Positions 25,412-33,482 of a stretch of 51,280 bases of DNA are shown one piece after another. Below the pieces are notes generated by a model, which saw only the letters and a list, made by a program, of their open reading frames with translations, had not been told where the DNA came from and searched no databases. A program made the translations under genes and the position numbers. Origin of the DNA: a bacterium ADurb.Bin212 (lineage in GTDB: Bacteria; Patescibacteriota; UBA1384; XYA2-FULL-43-10); contig MWCM01000009.1 in the NCBI GenBank assembly GCA_002070055.1, positions 1 through 51,280 of the forward strand, read 5' to 3'. The stretch's first letter is position 1, and each line of letters starts with the position of its first letter.

Positions 25412-26674
25412 TTATTCCATTCTTTGGATATCAGCTCCAACATTATCTAGCTTTTCGACCATCTTCTCATATCCCCTCTCTATCATCTCGGCATGGCCGA
25501 TAATGGTTTCTCCTTTTGTGGCCAGAGCAGCCAAAACTAATGCTGACCCCCCTCTAATATCGAAGGCATCAATTTCTTGTGGCTTTAATCTGCTCGCGCC
25601 ATAGACATCAATAATATGCGGAGAGACTACCTCGATTTTAGCGTTCATCCGTTTTAGCTCCTCAATATATCCAAAACGACTCTCGAAAAGAGTTTCAAAA
25701 ATGCGAGTTTTGCCTTTGGCTTGAGTCATTAGAACTGCATATACTGATTGCAAGTCTGTCGGAAAGCCTGGATAAGTTCGAGTATCTATCGGTGTGGAAG
25801 ATAAGCCCTCGTGGTTATTAACTAATATATATTTTTGACCTTCCTTGTCTGTTATCTCGAAACTTGCGCCGGCATTTTTAAGCTTGGTAAGCACAATACT
25901 TAAATGCTCTGGGATTAGCGGACCAATTTCAAGTTTAGAATTAGTGATAAGGGCAGCCATAATGTATGTGGCAGCCTCGATTCTGTCTGGCATTATATGG
26001 TATTCACAAGGAGACAGTTTATCAACTCCTTGGATTTCTATGTCGTGAGTTCCGGCACCATATATCTTTGCGCCCATCTTGTTTAAAAAATTTGCTAGAT
26101 CTGCTATTTCCGGTTCGGCTGCTGCGACTCGTATTTTTGTTATACCTTTAGATAAAACCGCAGCCATAATTGCATTTTCTGTAGCTGTCACACTCATTTT
26201 GCATAACACAATTTCACCCGCCTGAGGTTTGCCTTTTAATATGTAATTGTCGCCACTTTCTGATATGTCGATATTAAACTGCTTAAGAAGATCAAGGTGA
26301 TCATCTATTGATCTACTACCGATTAAACAGCCCCCTGGCTCGGCAATAGTTACTTCGCCGAATCTTGCCAACATTGGGCCAGCAAGGACAATTGAGGCTC
26401 TAATTTTGCGAGTTAATGCCGGATCAAGAACGGTGGTATTAATATTTGAAGTGTCTATCTCGATGGTGCTGTCATGCTTTGAAATTGACGCCCCAAGATG
26501 CATTAGAATGTCTTCCATCTTTGAGATATCAATAATATCGGGAACATTATGAATTACGCTTTTTCCTTGAGCCATGATTGAGGCGGCTAAAATTTTAAGT
26601 GCTGAGTTTTTTGCGCCAGAAATAGGAATTTTCCCAGATAATGTTTTTCCGCCACGGACTATATAGCTTGACAT
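25412..26674 (-). CDS. murA: UDP-N-acetylglucosamine 1-carboxyvinyltransferase
   Basis: A 420-residue MurA, the first committed enzyme of peptidoglycan synthesis, transferring enolpyruvate from phosphoenolpyruvate to UDP-GlcNAc. Lys22-Asn23 in GAKNSALK are intact, and Cys116 in GGCLIGSR matches the catalytic Cys that fosfomycin targets; many organisms with Asp here are resistant, so this one is predicted sensitive at that position. The DRIEAATY and RTYPGFPTDLQ motifs are also present. AAGGAG precedes the ATG. It is the first gene of the seven-gene surface operon. Confidence 0.96.
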   Translation of the reverse strand: MSSYIVRGGKTLSGKIPISGAKNSALKILAASIMAQGKSVIHNVPDIIDISKMEDILMHLGASISKHDSTIEIDTSNINTTVLDPALTRKIRASIVLAGPMLARFGEVTIAEPGGCLIGSRSIDDHLDLLKQFNIDISESGDNYILKGKPQAGEIVLCKMSVTATENAIMAAVLSKGITKIRVAAAEPEIADLANFLNKMGAKIYGAGTHDIEIQGVDKLSPCEYHIMPDRIEAATYIMAALITNSKLEIGPLIPEHLSIVLTKLKNAGASFEITDKEGQKYILVNNHEGLSSTPIDTRTYPGFPTDLQSVYAVLMTQAKGKTRIFETLFESRFGYIEELKRMNAKIEVVSPHIIDVYGASRLKPQEIDAFDIRGGSALVLAALATKGETIIGHAEMIERGYEKMVEKLDNVGADIQRME

Positions 26675-26738
26675 GTTTCTCCTTATTTAAACACTCATAA
26701 TCATATTCAAAAAGTGTTACTTTTTCAAGCCCAAACAA

Positions 26739-26767
26739 TTTTCAGCGATATAAATATGTGTTAATAT
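26739..26767 (+). promoter_or_regulatory. Promoter of the PEGA gene, leaderless arrangement
   Basis: TTTTCA (26739-26744), 17 bases, TAATAT (26762-26767), with TG one base before the -10. Nine bases separate it from the ATG at 26777, and there is no Shine-Dalgarno sequence. Confidence 0.5.
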
Positions 26768-26776
26768 CTAGACAAT

Positions 26777-27493
26777 ATGAACAACTCAAGAACAAAGAGA
26801 TTAAAAAGTATATTAATTGGACAATCAATTGTGGCGCTGTCTATTATCTTAATTGCATCATATCTTATTATATATTCGATGGGTTACAAAATTAACCTAA
26901 CAAGCAGAAAAATCATAAAAACAGGTATGATTGTTTTATCTACTGATATTAAGCCCGACAAAATACTTGTCAACAGTGAAGAGAAGCCGACTAAAAAAGA
27001 TATAGCTTTTCAGTTGGAGCCCGCATATTATGACGTGAAAATTACTAAGGATGGTTATCACGATTGGTCGGTTCGTTCGAATGTGAAGGAAGAATTGGTG
27101 AATTATTATAATAACATTATTCTTTTTAAGGACGATGCTAAAATAACTGCCTTGGATAATCAAGAAATTGTTGATAGATTTAAGAACCCAGTCGATGACT
27201 TAGTGGAGAATTCACCGAAGGGTTTACAGTTTAACGACTATGAAATATGGCTTGACCAGGAACTTGTTGCTAGATACTCAGAACCTATCAAATCGGTCTC
27301 TTGGTATCCTGGCTATCATCATATTGTTTATCAAAAAGGAAACCAAATTTGGGCCATTGAAGACACCGGAGACAACAATACTCCACTTGTTTCTTTGCCT
27401 TCAGATGATCTGGCCAAATTTATATTTGCCAATCGGGGCAAAGATATTTATATACACCAGTCAGATAGATATTATCAGGCAAATATTAGGTAA
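26777..27493 (+). CDS. PEGA domain membrane protein
   Basis: A 238-residue protein with an N-terminal membrane anchor (about 15-37) and an external region. Residues about 48-98 resemble a PEGA domain (a strand around GMIVLSTDIKPDKILVNSEE, then YYDVKITKDGYHDW). The later part (about 150-238) has repeats of strand pairs such as VSWYPGYHHIVYQKGNQIWAI, suggesting a partial beta-propeller. The function is probably surface-related. The gene ends with TAA directly against the stop codon of the convergent sortase gene; its terminator lies inside the sortase gene. Confidence 0.75.
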   Translation: MNNSRTKRLKSILIGQSIVALSIILIASYLIIYSMGYKINLTSRKIIKTGMIVLSTDIKPDKILVNSEEKPTKKDIAFQLEPAYYDVKITKDGYHDWSVRSNVKEELVNYYNNIILFKDDAKITALDNQEIVDRFKNPVDDLVENSPKGLQFNDYEIWLDQELVARYSEPIKSVSWYPGYHHIVYQKGNQIWAIEDTGDNNTPLVSLPSDDLAKFIFANRGKDIYIHQSDRYYQANIR

Positions 27494-28270
27494 CTATCTC
27501 GTTCCATTCGGTATGGATACTGTTTCACCACCCTTAAAAGTGGTGTTTTTTGAGATGTCGGGGTAAATTTGTGTAGCTCTGATAATAAGTCTATTTATGC
27601 TTGTGCCAACCGGAGAACATGTCATTAGGGAGAGCTGTGGAGTTCCGTTGCTCCCTGTTACCCAAATCTCGCTGGGTTTAACTGTGATAATTTTTTCGGT
27701 TTTGTAGACATAAACGGCGTTGTTGTAATTCAAATAAACCAGATCACCGATAACTAATTTGTTTAATAGAGCAAAAATGTTTTTATATGACCCTTTTGAC
27801 CAGGGATAGTTCGAGCTGTGACCAGTAATAAAGACATTTCCGTTCTGGCCGGGAAGAGCTGTGCCGTTTAAATGAACCACACCGTCTTGTAGTGCCTTTT
27901 GAACCTCTTTCTCGTCGACGTTTGTTTGCCATTTTATCGGTGAGCTAACGTCAATTTTTGGCACAAAGAGAGTGTTTTCTGAAATGTCTGGCAAAAGCTT
28001 ATTTACTTTTTTCGTGTCTTCTGTTGTTTGGATGTTTACTATGGTTTCGGGGTAGTATTCGGAATATTTGGTCTGGGCTTGAAAATCGCTCATATACCAA
28101 TATGAAAGGGATTGGTAGAGCGCCGAGAAATTTACAGCAACATAAGAAATGATTGAAAGAGAGAAAAACAGTAATAAGTAAAACAGGTATCTCCTATTTT
28201 TCGCTCTGTTCTCATCTTTTGTTGCAAATATATGAAGAAGGTCTTCTTCGGTTATTTTAAAATCTTTCAT
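27494..28270 (-). CDS. Sortase family transpeptidase
   Basis: A 258-residue sortase, which links LPXTG-like surface proteins to the wall or to each other. A cytoplasmic tail and one membrane segment (about 27-47) precede the catalytic domain (about 95-240). The triad is visible: His151 in TGHSSNYPW, Cys218 in LMTCSP and Arg227 in INRLIIRA. The pattern resembles class D/E-like sortases, but the class is not certain. I found no LPXTG substrate in the window. The -10 element TATAAT ends six bases before the ATG, so the message is predicted to be leaderless. Confidence 0.9.
   Translation of the reverse strand: MKDFKITEEDLLHIFATKDENRAKNRRYLFYLLLFFSLSIISYVAVNFSALYQSLSYWYMSDFQAQTKYSEYYPETIVNIQTTEDTKKVNKLLPDISENTLFVPKIDVSSPIKWQTNVDEKEVQKALQDGVVHLNGTALPGQNGNVFITGHSSNYPWSKGSYKNIFALLNKLVIGDLVYLNYNNAVYVYKTEKIITVKPSEIWVTGSNGTPQLSLMTCSPVGTSINRLIIRATQIYPDISKNTTFKGGETVSIPNGTR
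27526..27551 (+). terminator. Terminator of the PEGA gene inside the sortase gene
   Basis: CACCAC (27526-27531) pairs with GTGGTG (27540-27545), followed by six T residues on the plus strand. It is placed within the last codons of the convergent sortase gene. Confidence 0.7.
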
Positions 28271-28276
28271 AACATA

Positions 28277-28285
28277 ATTATATCA
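28277..28285 (-). promoter_or_regulatory. Extended -10 promoter of the sortase gene
   Basis: Minus-strand TG-a-TATAAT with the -10 at 28282-28277, six bases before the ATG at 28270. There is no recognisable -35. Confidence 0.55.
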
Positions 28286-28298
28286 TCGTTAATTCATT

Positions 28299-28330
28299 AA
28301 AAAAATCTCACACAAGATGAGACTTTTTTG
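28299..28330. terminator. Bidirectional terminator after tRNA-Leu
   Basis: TCTCA (28306-28310) pairs with TGAGA (28318-28322), flanked by an A-run on one side and a T-run on the other. It ends tRNA transcription on the minus strand. Confidence 0.75.
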
Positions 28331-28337
28331 TTTCATT

Positions 28338-28424
28338 TGGTGCCGCGGGAGAGACTCGAACTCTCATGATATCGCTATCGCAGGATTTTGAGTCCTGTGC
28401 GTCTACCAATTCCGCCACCGCGGC
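28338..28424 (-). tRNA. tRNA-Leu (anticodon CAA)
   Basis: An 87-base class II tRNA. The acceptor arms GCCGCGG and CCGCGGC pair perfectly, with discriminator A and an encoded CCA end. The D-loop region GGCGGAATTGGTAGACGC, the anticodon stem CAGGA/TCCTG with loop CTCAAAA (anticodon CAA, reading UUG), a long variable arm and the T-loop GTTCGAGTC are all visible on the minus strand. A TATCTAA/TTAGATA inverted repeat lies just upstream at 28431-28450. Confidence 0.96.
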
Positions 28425-28509
28425 AATATTTATCTAAAATGAATTAGATAATTTTTAATGTGGGATCATAACTATATTAGATTACCATTTTTAGTGTTAA
28501 TACTCAAGT

Positions 28510-28538
28510 TTGACACTTGTTAAATAATGAAATAATGC
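28510..28538 (+). promoter_or_regulatory. Promoter of the phosphoglycerate mutase-oxidoreductase block
   Basis: TTGACA (28510-28515), 17 bases, TAATGC (28533-28538). A similar TAATG-type -10 is seen at 48806. The leader would be about 25 bases. Confidence 0.5.
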
Positions 28539-28568
28539 GTAAAATATAACTGTAATATCGGAGGGGCT

Positions 28569-30173
28569 TTGCTGATTCAAAAGGTCAGGTCGCAAAAAAT
28601 TCATATGTCATCATTTAATAAGGATCACTCGCCTTATGTTCTTTTAGTTTTAGATGGTTGGGGAATTGCTCCATCTTGGGGAGGTAATGCCATATCACAA
28701 GCCAAAACTCCTAACTATAATTATCTTTGCAAAAATTTTCTGTATACAACGGTTAAAGCTTCCGGGAGAGACGTCGGCTTACCAGATGACTCTGCCGGCA
28801 ATTCCGAGGCCGGCCATTTGAACCTAGGTGCCGGCAAAATCATTCTCCAAGATGAGACAATTATTAATAAAGAAATTGAAAACGGGCATTTTTTTCAGAA
28901 GAAATTGTTGCTCGAAGCGTTTGATCATGCCCAAAAAAATAACTCAACAGTTCATTTCATGGGCTTACTATCCGATGCTGGGACTCATAGCCACATTTCC
29001 CATCTTTTCGCCTTGATTGATATGGCAAAGCAATTGAGTTTCAGGCGCGTGAAGCTTCATCTTTTTTCAGATGGCAGAGATTCCGCCCCTATGAGTGGTA
29101 TTGAACTCTTAGACAAGGTCGAGAGATATATCTCTCACGCGGGGATTGGTGAGATTTGTAGCATAATGGGCCGATATTATGCAATGGATAGAGACAACAG
29201 GTGGGGTCGCACTTCTAGAGCATACAATACTTTAGTCAAAGGAGAGGCGGAATTTGCCTCCAACGCGCGACAAGTTTTTTCAAAATCCTACGCCAGAGGC
29301 ATAACGGATGAATTTATTGAACCAAGGATTATTGTTAACGCTGAGCAACACGCATCGTTAGTTAAGGACAATGATGTGGTAATTCTTTTTAATTTCCGTC
29401 CGGACAGGGTCAAACAAATAACCATGTCATTTTTGGCCAATGAAATTGCCGAGTTCCCAGATCGGAAAAAATTGAATAACATTAAGTTCCTGTCTTTTAC
29501 TATGTATGAGCAACACTACGGTGATTGGCCAATTCAGCACATCTTTAAGCCCGACACCAACAAATCGCCTCTTTCGAAAATTCTGTCTGAGAACAACCTT
29601 AAGCAACTTCATATCGCCGAAACGGAAAAATATGCTCATGTTACTTATTTTTTCAACGGCGGCAATGACAAGCCCTTTCCAAATGAAAACTGGAATTTGG
29701 TGCCTTCCCCAAAGGTAAAAACCTATGATGTTACTCCCCATATGAGCGCACAGACCATAACCACATATTTAGTCAAAGCTCTTGATGAAAATAAATACGA
29801 TGTAATTGTAGCGAACTATGCAAACCCTGATATGGTTGGACACACCGGCAATCTACAATCAACAATTCAAGCTGTCACTTTTGTTGATCATTGCTTGGGG
29901 GTAATTGCTAAAAAAGTTGTCGATAAGGGCGGTACATTGCTGGTATGCGCAGATCATGGCAATGCAGAGCAGATGATCTCCCCAACTACCGGCCAAGCTT
30001 ACACAGAGCACTCTACTAATCCTGTGCCGTTCATCATCGCATCTAAACACGTTGATAAAGTAAAAAATCATTTAATTCCGGGAAGGCTTTCTGACATTGC
30101 CCCCACGCTTTTATATATGGCAAACATCGGTATACCCGATGAAATGGCCGGATCAAACATACTTTTTAGATAA
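28569..30173 (+). CDS. gpmI: 2,3-bisphosphoglycerate-independent phosphoglycerate mutase
   Basis: A 534-residue enzyme that converts 3-phosphoglycerate to 2-phosphoglycerate with two metal ions. Motifs in order: VLDGWGIAPS, GNSEAGHLNLGAG with the phosphorylated Ser, DAGTHSHISHL, SDGRDSAP, NFRPDRVKQ, ETEKYAHVTYF with the catalytic Lys, NPDMVGHTG and ADHGNAEQM. All metal ligands appear intact. The start is taken as the TTG at 28569 because GGAGGGG lies just before it; the ATG at 28605 has no ribosome site. It is followed after 26 bases by a divergent paralogue. Confidence 0.94.
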   Translation: MLIQKVRSQKIHMSSFNKDHSPYVLLVLDGWGIAPSWGGNAISQAKTPNYNYLCKNFLYTTVKASGRDVGLPDDSAGNSEAGHLNLGAGKIILQDETIINKEIENGHFFQKKLLLEAFDHAQKNNSTVHFMGLLSDAGTHSHISHLFALIDMAKQLSFRRVKLHLFSDGRDSAPMSGIELLDKVERYISHAGIGEICSIMGRYYAMDRDNRWGRTSRAYNTLVKGEAEFASNARQVFSKSYARGITDEFIEPRIIVNAEQHASLVKDNDVVILFNFRPDRVKQITMSFLANEIAEFPDRKKLNNIKFLSFTMYEQHYGDWPIQHIFKPDTNKSPLSKILSENNLKQLHIAETEKYAHVTYFFNGGNDKPFPNENWNLVPSPKVKTYDVTPHMSAQTITTYLVKALDENKYDVIVANYANPDMVGHTGNLQSTIQAVTFVDHCLGVIAKKVVDKGGTLLVCADHGNAEQMISPTTGQAYTEHSTNPVPFIIASKHVDKVKNHLIPGRLSDIAPTLLYMANIGIPDEMAGSNILFR

Positions 30174-30184
30174 AACTTTAATGG

Positions 30185-30193
30185 TGCTATAAT
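30185..30193 (+). promoter_or_regulatory. Extended -10 promoter of the second phosphoglycerate mutase gene
   Basis: TG-c-TATAAT with the -10 at 30188-30193. The predicted start point, seven bases on, coincides with the A of the ATG at 30200, so the message should be leaderless. It lets the downstream genes be expressed apart from the first gpmI. Confidence 0.6.
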
Positions 30194-30199
30194 ATAACC

Positions 30200-31801
30200 A
30201 TGGCCAATCTAGACACAAAAATTCTTTTATTAATATTGGATGGTTGGGGGCTCTCCCCTTCTTGGGGGGGCAATGCCATCTCCTTGAATAATCCCAACAA
30301 TATTAACAATCTATGGAGGTCTTACCCACATAAAATATTAAAAGCTTATGATCGATCAATATCTAAAACCGGCTATATTGGTAACTCTGAAATCGGTCAC
30401 TCAGCTATATCGGCTGGCAAATTTGTAATACCAAATCTGGACTATATTGATGCTCATATAAATGATGGCAGCTATATGGATAACCAAGTGCTTAAGCTAG
30501 CAGCCGAGAATTGTCATAAACATGATTCATCTCTACACCTTATTGGCATGATATCAAATGCTGGTATACACTCCCACCTTAATCATCTTTACGCCATGCT
30601 GAATTTCGCCAAACAGCAAAATATCTCTAAGGTTTACGTCCACGCCATAACTGACGGAAGAGACACAGGTCCAACCGATGCAATTTTATACATGGGTGAT
30701 CTGATAAATAATATTAAAAGAATTGGCGTGGGCGAAATAGCCACCGTTTCTGGAAGATTTTACGCCATGGACAAGGGCAACCACTATGACCGCATTAATT
30801 TGGCATACAAAGCAATAGTTCAGGGTGTTGGAGATATGGGCATTGAGCCAAGACAGGTGGTTTCAAGATCTTACGAAAAGGGCTACACCGATGAATACAT
30901 TCCTCCAACTGTAATTATCAAGAACCACAAACCGACAGCTAGAATAAATGATTTTGATAGTGTTATATTTTTTAATTATCGCTCAGATCGCATGCAAGAG
31001 TTATGCGCAACATTAATTGGAAAATTTAAAATCGGTTGGAATTTTAAACGAATATACAACCTCTTTATTGCTACTTTTACCGACTACTTTTACCAGGAGT
31101 ATAATTACGGTTACAATGTCATTTTTAAACGCCCAACACTGGAACCGAATTTGGCTCAGATTGTATCTAATAATAAAATGAGGCAGATTCATATCGCAGA
31201 AAGCGAAAAGAGTTCACACGTCACATATTTTTTTGACGGTGGACGGCTCGAAGCATACCCCGGAGAGGAGTGGAAGATTATACCGTCCCCGAACATTCCA
31301 GACTTTACTAATAAACCGGAGATGTCAGCTAGCGGGGTTTCGGCCGCCATTATCTCCTCAATGCAGAGCAACAAATACAACTTAATCGTAGCGAACCTAG
31401 CAAATGTTGATGTGCTTGGTCACTCGGGAGATATTAGAGCTACCGCCAGAGCCGTCGACGTTGTCGACGCTGAAGTCGGCAAGATTTTCGAACAGTGTCG
31501 TCGGAACAACTATCATCTAATTATTACCTCTGATCACGGTAACGCAGAACAGATGATAAAAGTCGCTGATTCGGGAAGTGACAGGGAGATTGTCCACACG
31601 GTTAATCCGGTCCCATTTATTTTAGCTAAGGGGGATGCTCAATACAAAAACACTCACTTTGCTTCCAGTCAAAACATGTTATCGGATATACTAAGATCTG
31701 ACGGCACACTAGCTGATGTTGCACCGACCATATTGGAGTTGTTCGAAATTGACAAGCCAAAAGAAATGGAAGGCATATCATTACTTAATAGATTAGAATA
31801 G
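30200..31801 (+). CDS. Second, divergent phosphoglycerate mutase (iPGM family)
   Basis: A 533-residue paralogue of the preceding gene, nearly the same length. Core metal-site motifs remain: LILDGWGLSPSWGG, IGNSEIGHSAISAGK with the Ser, NAGIHSHLNHL, TDGRDTGP, NYRSDRMQE, ESEKSSHVTYF and SDHGNAEQM. Around the phosphoserine the usual HLN(I/L)GAG(R/K) is changed to HSAISAGK, and segments between motifs differ widely from the first copy. It could be a second mutase or a related phosphotransferase with another substrate. It starts a co-directional run with pduL and the acetate kinase-like gene. Confidence 0.85.
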   Translation: MANLDTKILLLILDGWGLSPSWGGNAISLNNPNNINNLWRSYPHKILKAYDRSISKTGYIGNSEIGHSAISAGKFVIPNLDYIDAHINDGSYMDNQVLKLAAENCHKHDSSLHLIGMISNAGIHSHLNHLYAMLNFAKQQNISKVYVHAITDGRDTGPTDAILYMGDLINNIKRIGVGEIATVSGRFYAMDKGNHYDRINLAYKAIVQGVGDMGIEPRQVVSRSYEKGYTDEYIPPTVIIKNHKPTARINDFDSVIFFNYRSDRMQELCATLIGKFKIGWNFKRIYNLFIATFTDYFYQEYNYGYNVIFKRPTLEPNLAQIVSNNKMRQIHIAESEKSSHVTYFFDGGRLEAYPGEEWKIIPSPNIPDFTNKPEMSASGVSAAIISSMQSNKYNLIVANLANVDVLGHSGDIRATARAVDVVDAEVGKIFEQCRRNNYHLIITSDHGNAEQMIKVADSGSDREIVHTVNPVPFILAKGDAQYKNTHFASSQNMLSDILRSDGTLADVAPTILELFEIDKPKEMEGISLLNRLE

Positions 31802-31821
31802 CATTTATTAGACGAGGGGTT

Positions 31822-32382
31822 ATGAAGGCAACTATAGAAATATCAGCGAGGCACATACACTTAGACAGTGATGATCTTTTTACTTTGTTTAACACTAATT
31901 CTCTACCGGTGCGGAACTATTTGACTCAAAAAGGAGAATTCGCTTCCGATTTTACTGTTGAAGTGGTCGGTCCCAAGAATCGTTTGAAAAAGGTTAGGGT
32001 TTTGGGTCCGCTACGAAAGTTTTCACAACTAGAGATATCGCGCACCGATTCATACTTCTTGGGACTTGACGCTCCGCTCGCCCACTCTGGAGAGGGCATT
32101 GGAGACAAGGTAAGGATTATCGGTCAAAAAGGTGAAATCACCAAGAATATTGCCATGGTCGCAAAGAGGCATTTTCACTGTTCTCCCACATTTGCCAAGA
32201 AACACAACCTAAAAGCTGGAATGCATCTAAGTATGCACATACCGGGTCAAAGATCATTAACTCTTCATAATATATTTGTTCGCGTCGCAGATCACTTTGC
32301 TGATACTGTCCACATCGACACTGACGAAGCGAATGCTGCTGATATTCACGGTGTATCTTACGGAACATTAATTAGGTCTTAA
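31822..32382 (+). CDS. pduL: PduL-type phosphate acyltransferase
   Basis: A 186-residue enzyme that exchanges CoA for phosphate on short acyl-CoAs, giving acetyl- or propanoyl-phosphate. The two PduL zinc-binding regions are visible: SARHIHLDSDD near the N terminus and AKRHFHCSP plus VHIDTDEANAADI in the second half. It replaces the unrelated Pta enzyme. No microcompartment shell gene is near and there is no N-terminal targeting extension, so it is likely a free cytoplasmic enzyme. GAGGGG precedes the ATG. The next gene begins two bases after its stop. Confidence 0.9.
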   Translation: MKATIEISARHIHLDSDDLFTLFNTNSLPVRNYLTQKGEFASDFTVEVVGPKNRLKKVRVLGPLRKFSQLEISRTDSYFLGLDAPLAHSGEGIGDKVRIIGQKGEITKNIAMVAKRHFHCSPTFAKKHNLKAGMHLSMHIPGQRSLTLHNIFVRVADHFADTVHIDTDEANAADIHGVSYGTLIRS

Positions 32383-32384
32383 CT

Positions 32385-33467
32385 ATGATATTAGTATTAA
32401 ACGCCGGTTCTTCATCATTAAAATATAAACTTTTTGAATTGCACGGTCGTGACCTTGTTATACTAAAAAGTGGTTCAGTGAACGATATCGGCCGAAAACA
32501 GTGTGCCAATATTTCTGAAGCCTCCAAGCAAATTTTTGCAGAGATTGCCCCGCTTTCCAAAAATATTAGCCAAGTTGGCCATCGTATTGTTTTTGGTGGC
32601 GACAAAGCAAAAGATGGCGAAGAATTAACAAAAGCATCTCTAGCTAACCTGTTAAAGGTATCGCACTTTGCGCCACTCCACAATCCATCAGCCGTCGCTA
32701 CAATTAAATATTTTTCAAAGGTTTTAGCCTGTCCGCATTATCTATTTTATGACGATTCATTTTATTCAACTCTTCCCGAAACCGAACGCATTATCCCCAT
32801 TGATCAAATCATTAGCAGAAAGCTAGGCATTCAGAGGCGCGGTTTCCACGGCATCTCCCACCAGTACGCATTTTTGAATAGTGATGCAAGCAAATATTCA
32901 AAAGTAATCTCGATCCATATTGGTGCGGGCAGTTCACTAACGGCGATTATGGATGGACAAGCCATTGCAACATCTATGGGGTTAACTCCCTTGGGGGGAA
33001 TATGTATGCTGACTCGAAGCGGCGATATTGACCCGGGAGTAGTTACCTTTCTTATAAAAAAAATGGGGATACAAAAAACTGAGCATATTCTCAACAAGCA
33101 ATCAGGATTAACGGGTATAATGGGCGCTAATTTAAGTTTTTTTGACATCCTATATTTAGCCGGAGAAAAAATTGAAGATGAAGCCTATCACCCGCATTTC
33201 GGTAATATTGATGAATCCACAAGAAATAATGCCAAATTGGCACTCGACGTATTTGCATCACGAACGAAACAATTTATTGGTGCATACTCAGCAACTATGG
33301 GCGGTGTTGAAGCTTTGCTCTTTACCGGTAGAGCCGGAGCCGGTTCATCTGTGCTTAGATCAAAAATATGTTACGGGTTAGATTATTTAAATCTTAAACA
33401 AGTTATCTCATTCAGACCCGATGAAGAATTAGCCATAGCCAACAAAATTATCAAAAATATTTATTAG
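32385..33467 (+). CDS. ackA: Acetate kinase-like protein with altered active site
   Basis: A 360-residue ASKHA-fold kinase, about 40 residues shorter than typical acetate kinases, which make ATP and acetate from acetyl-phosphate. Conserved parts: LNAGSSSLK (Asn6), GHRIVFGG with Arg67, the YDDSF segment with the catalytic Asp, RRGFHGISH with His155, and TRSGDIDPG with Arg211. Two key positions differ: the HLGNG motif reads HIGAG (Ala181 where methanosarcinal AckA has Asn211), and FTAGIGENS reads FTGRAGAGS, so the metal-site Glu384 is replaced by Ala319. The position next to pduL supports a role with acyl-phosphates, but activity or phosphate donor may be changed. Confidence 0.8.
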   Translation: MILVLNAGSSSLKYKLFELHGRDLVILKSGSVNDIGRKQCANISEASKQIFAEIAPLSKNISQVGHRIVFGGDKAKDGEELTKASLANLLKVSHFAPLHNPSAVATIKYFSKVLACPHYLFYDDSFYSTLPETERIIPIDQIISRKLGIQRRGFHGISHQYAFLNSDASKYSKVISIHIGAGSSLTAIMDGQAIATSMGLTPLGGICMLTRSGDIDPGVVTFLIKKMGIQKTEHILNKQSGLTGIMGANLSFFDILYLAGEKIEDEAYHPHFGNIDESTRNNAKLALDVFASRTKQFIGAYSATMGGVEALLFTGRAGAGSSVLRSKICYGLDYLNLKQVISFRPDEELAIANKIIKNIY

Positions 33468-33482
33468 TAAACTAGAAATATT

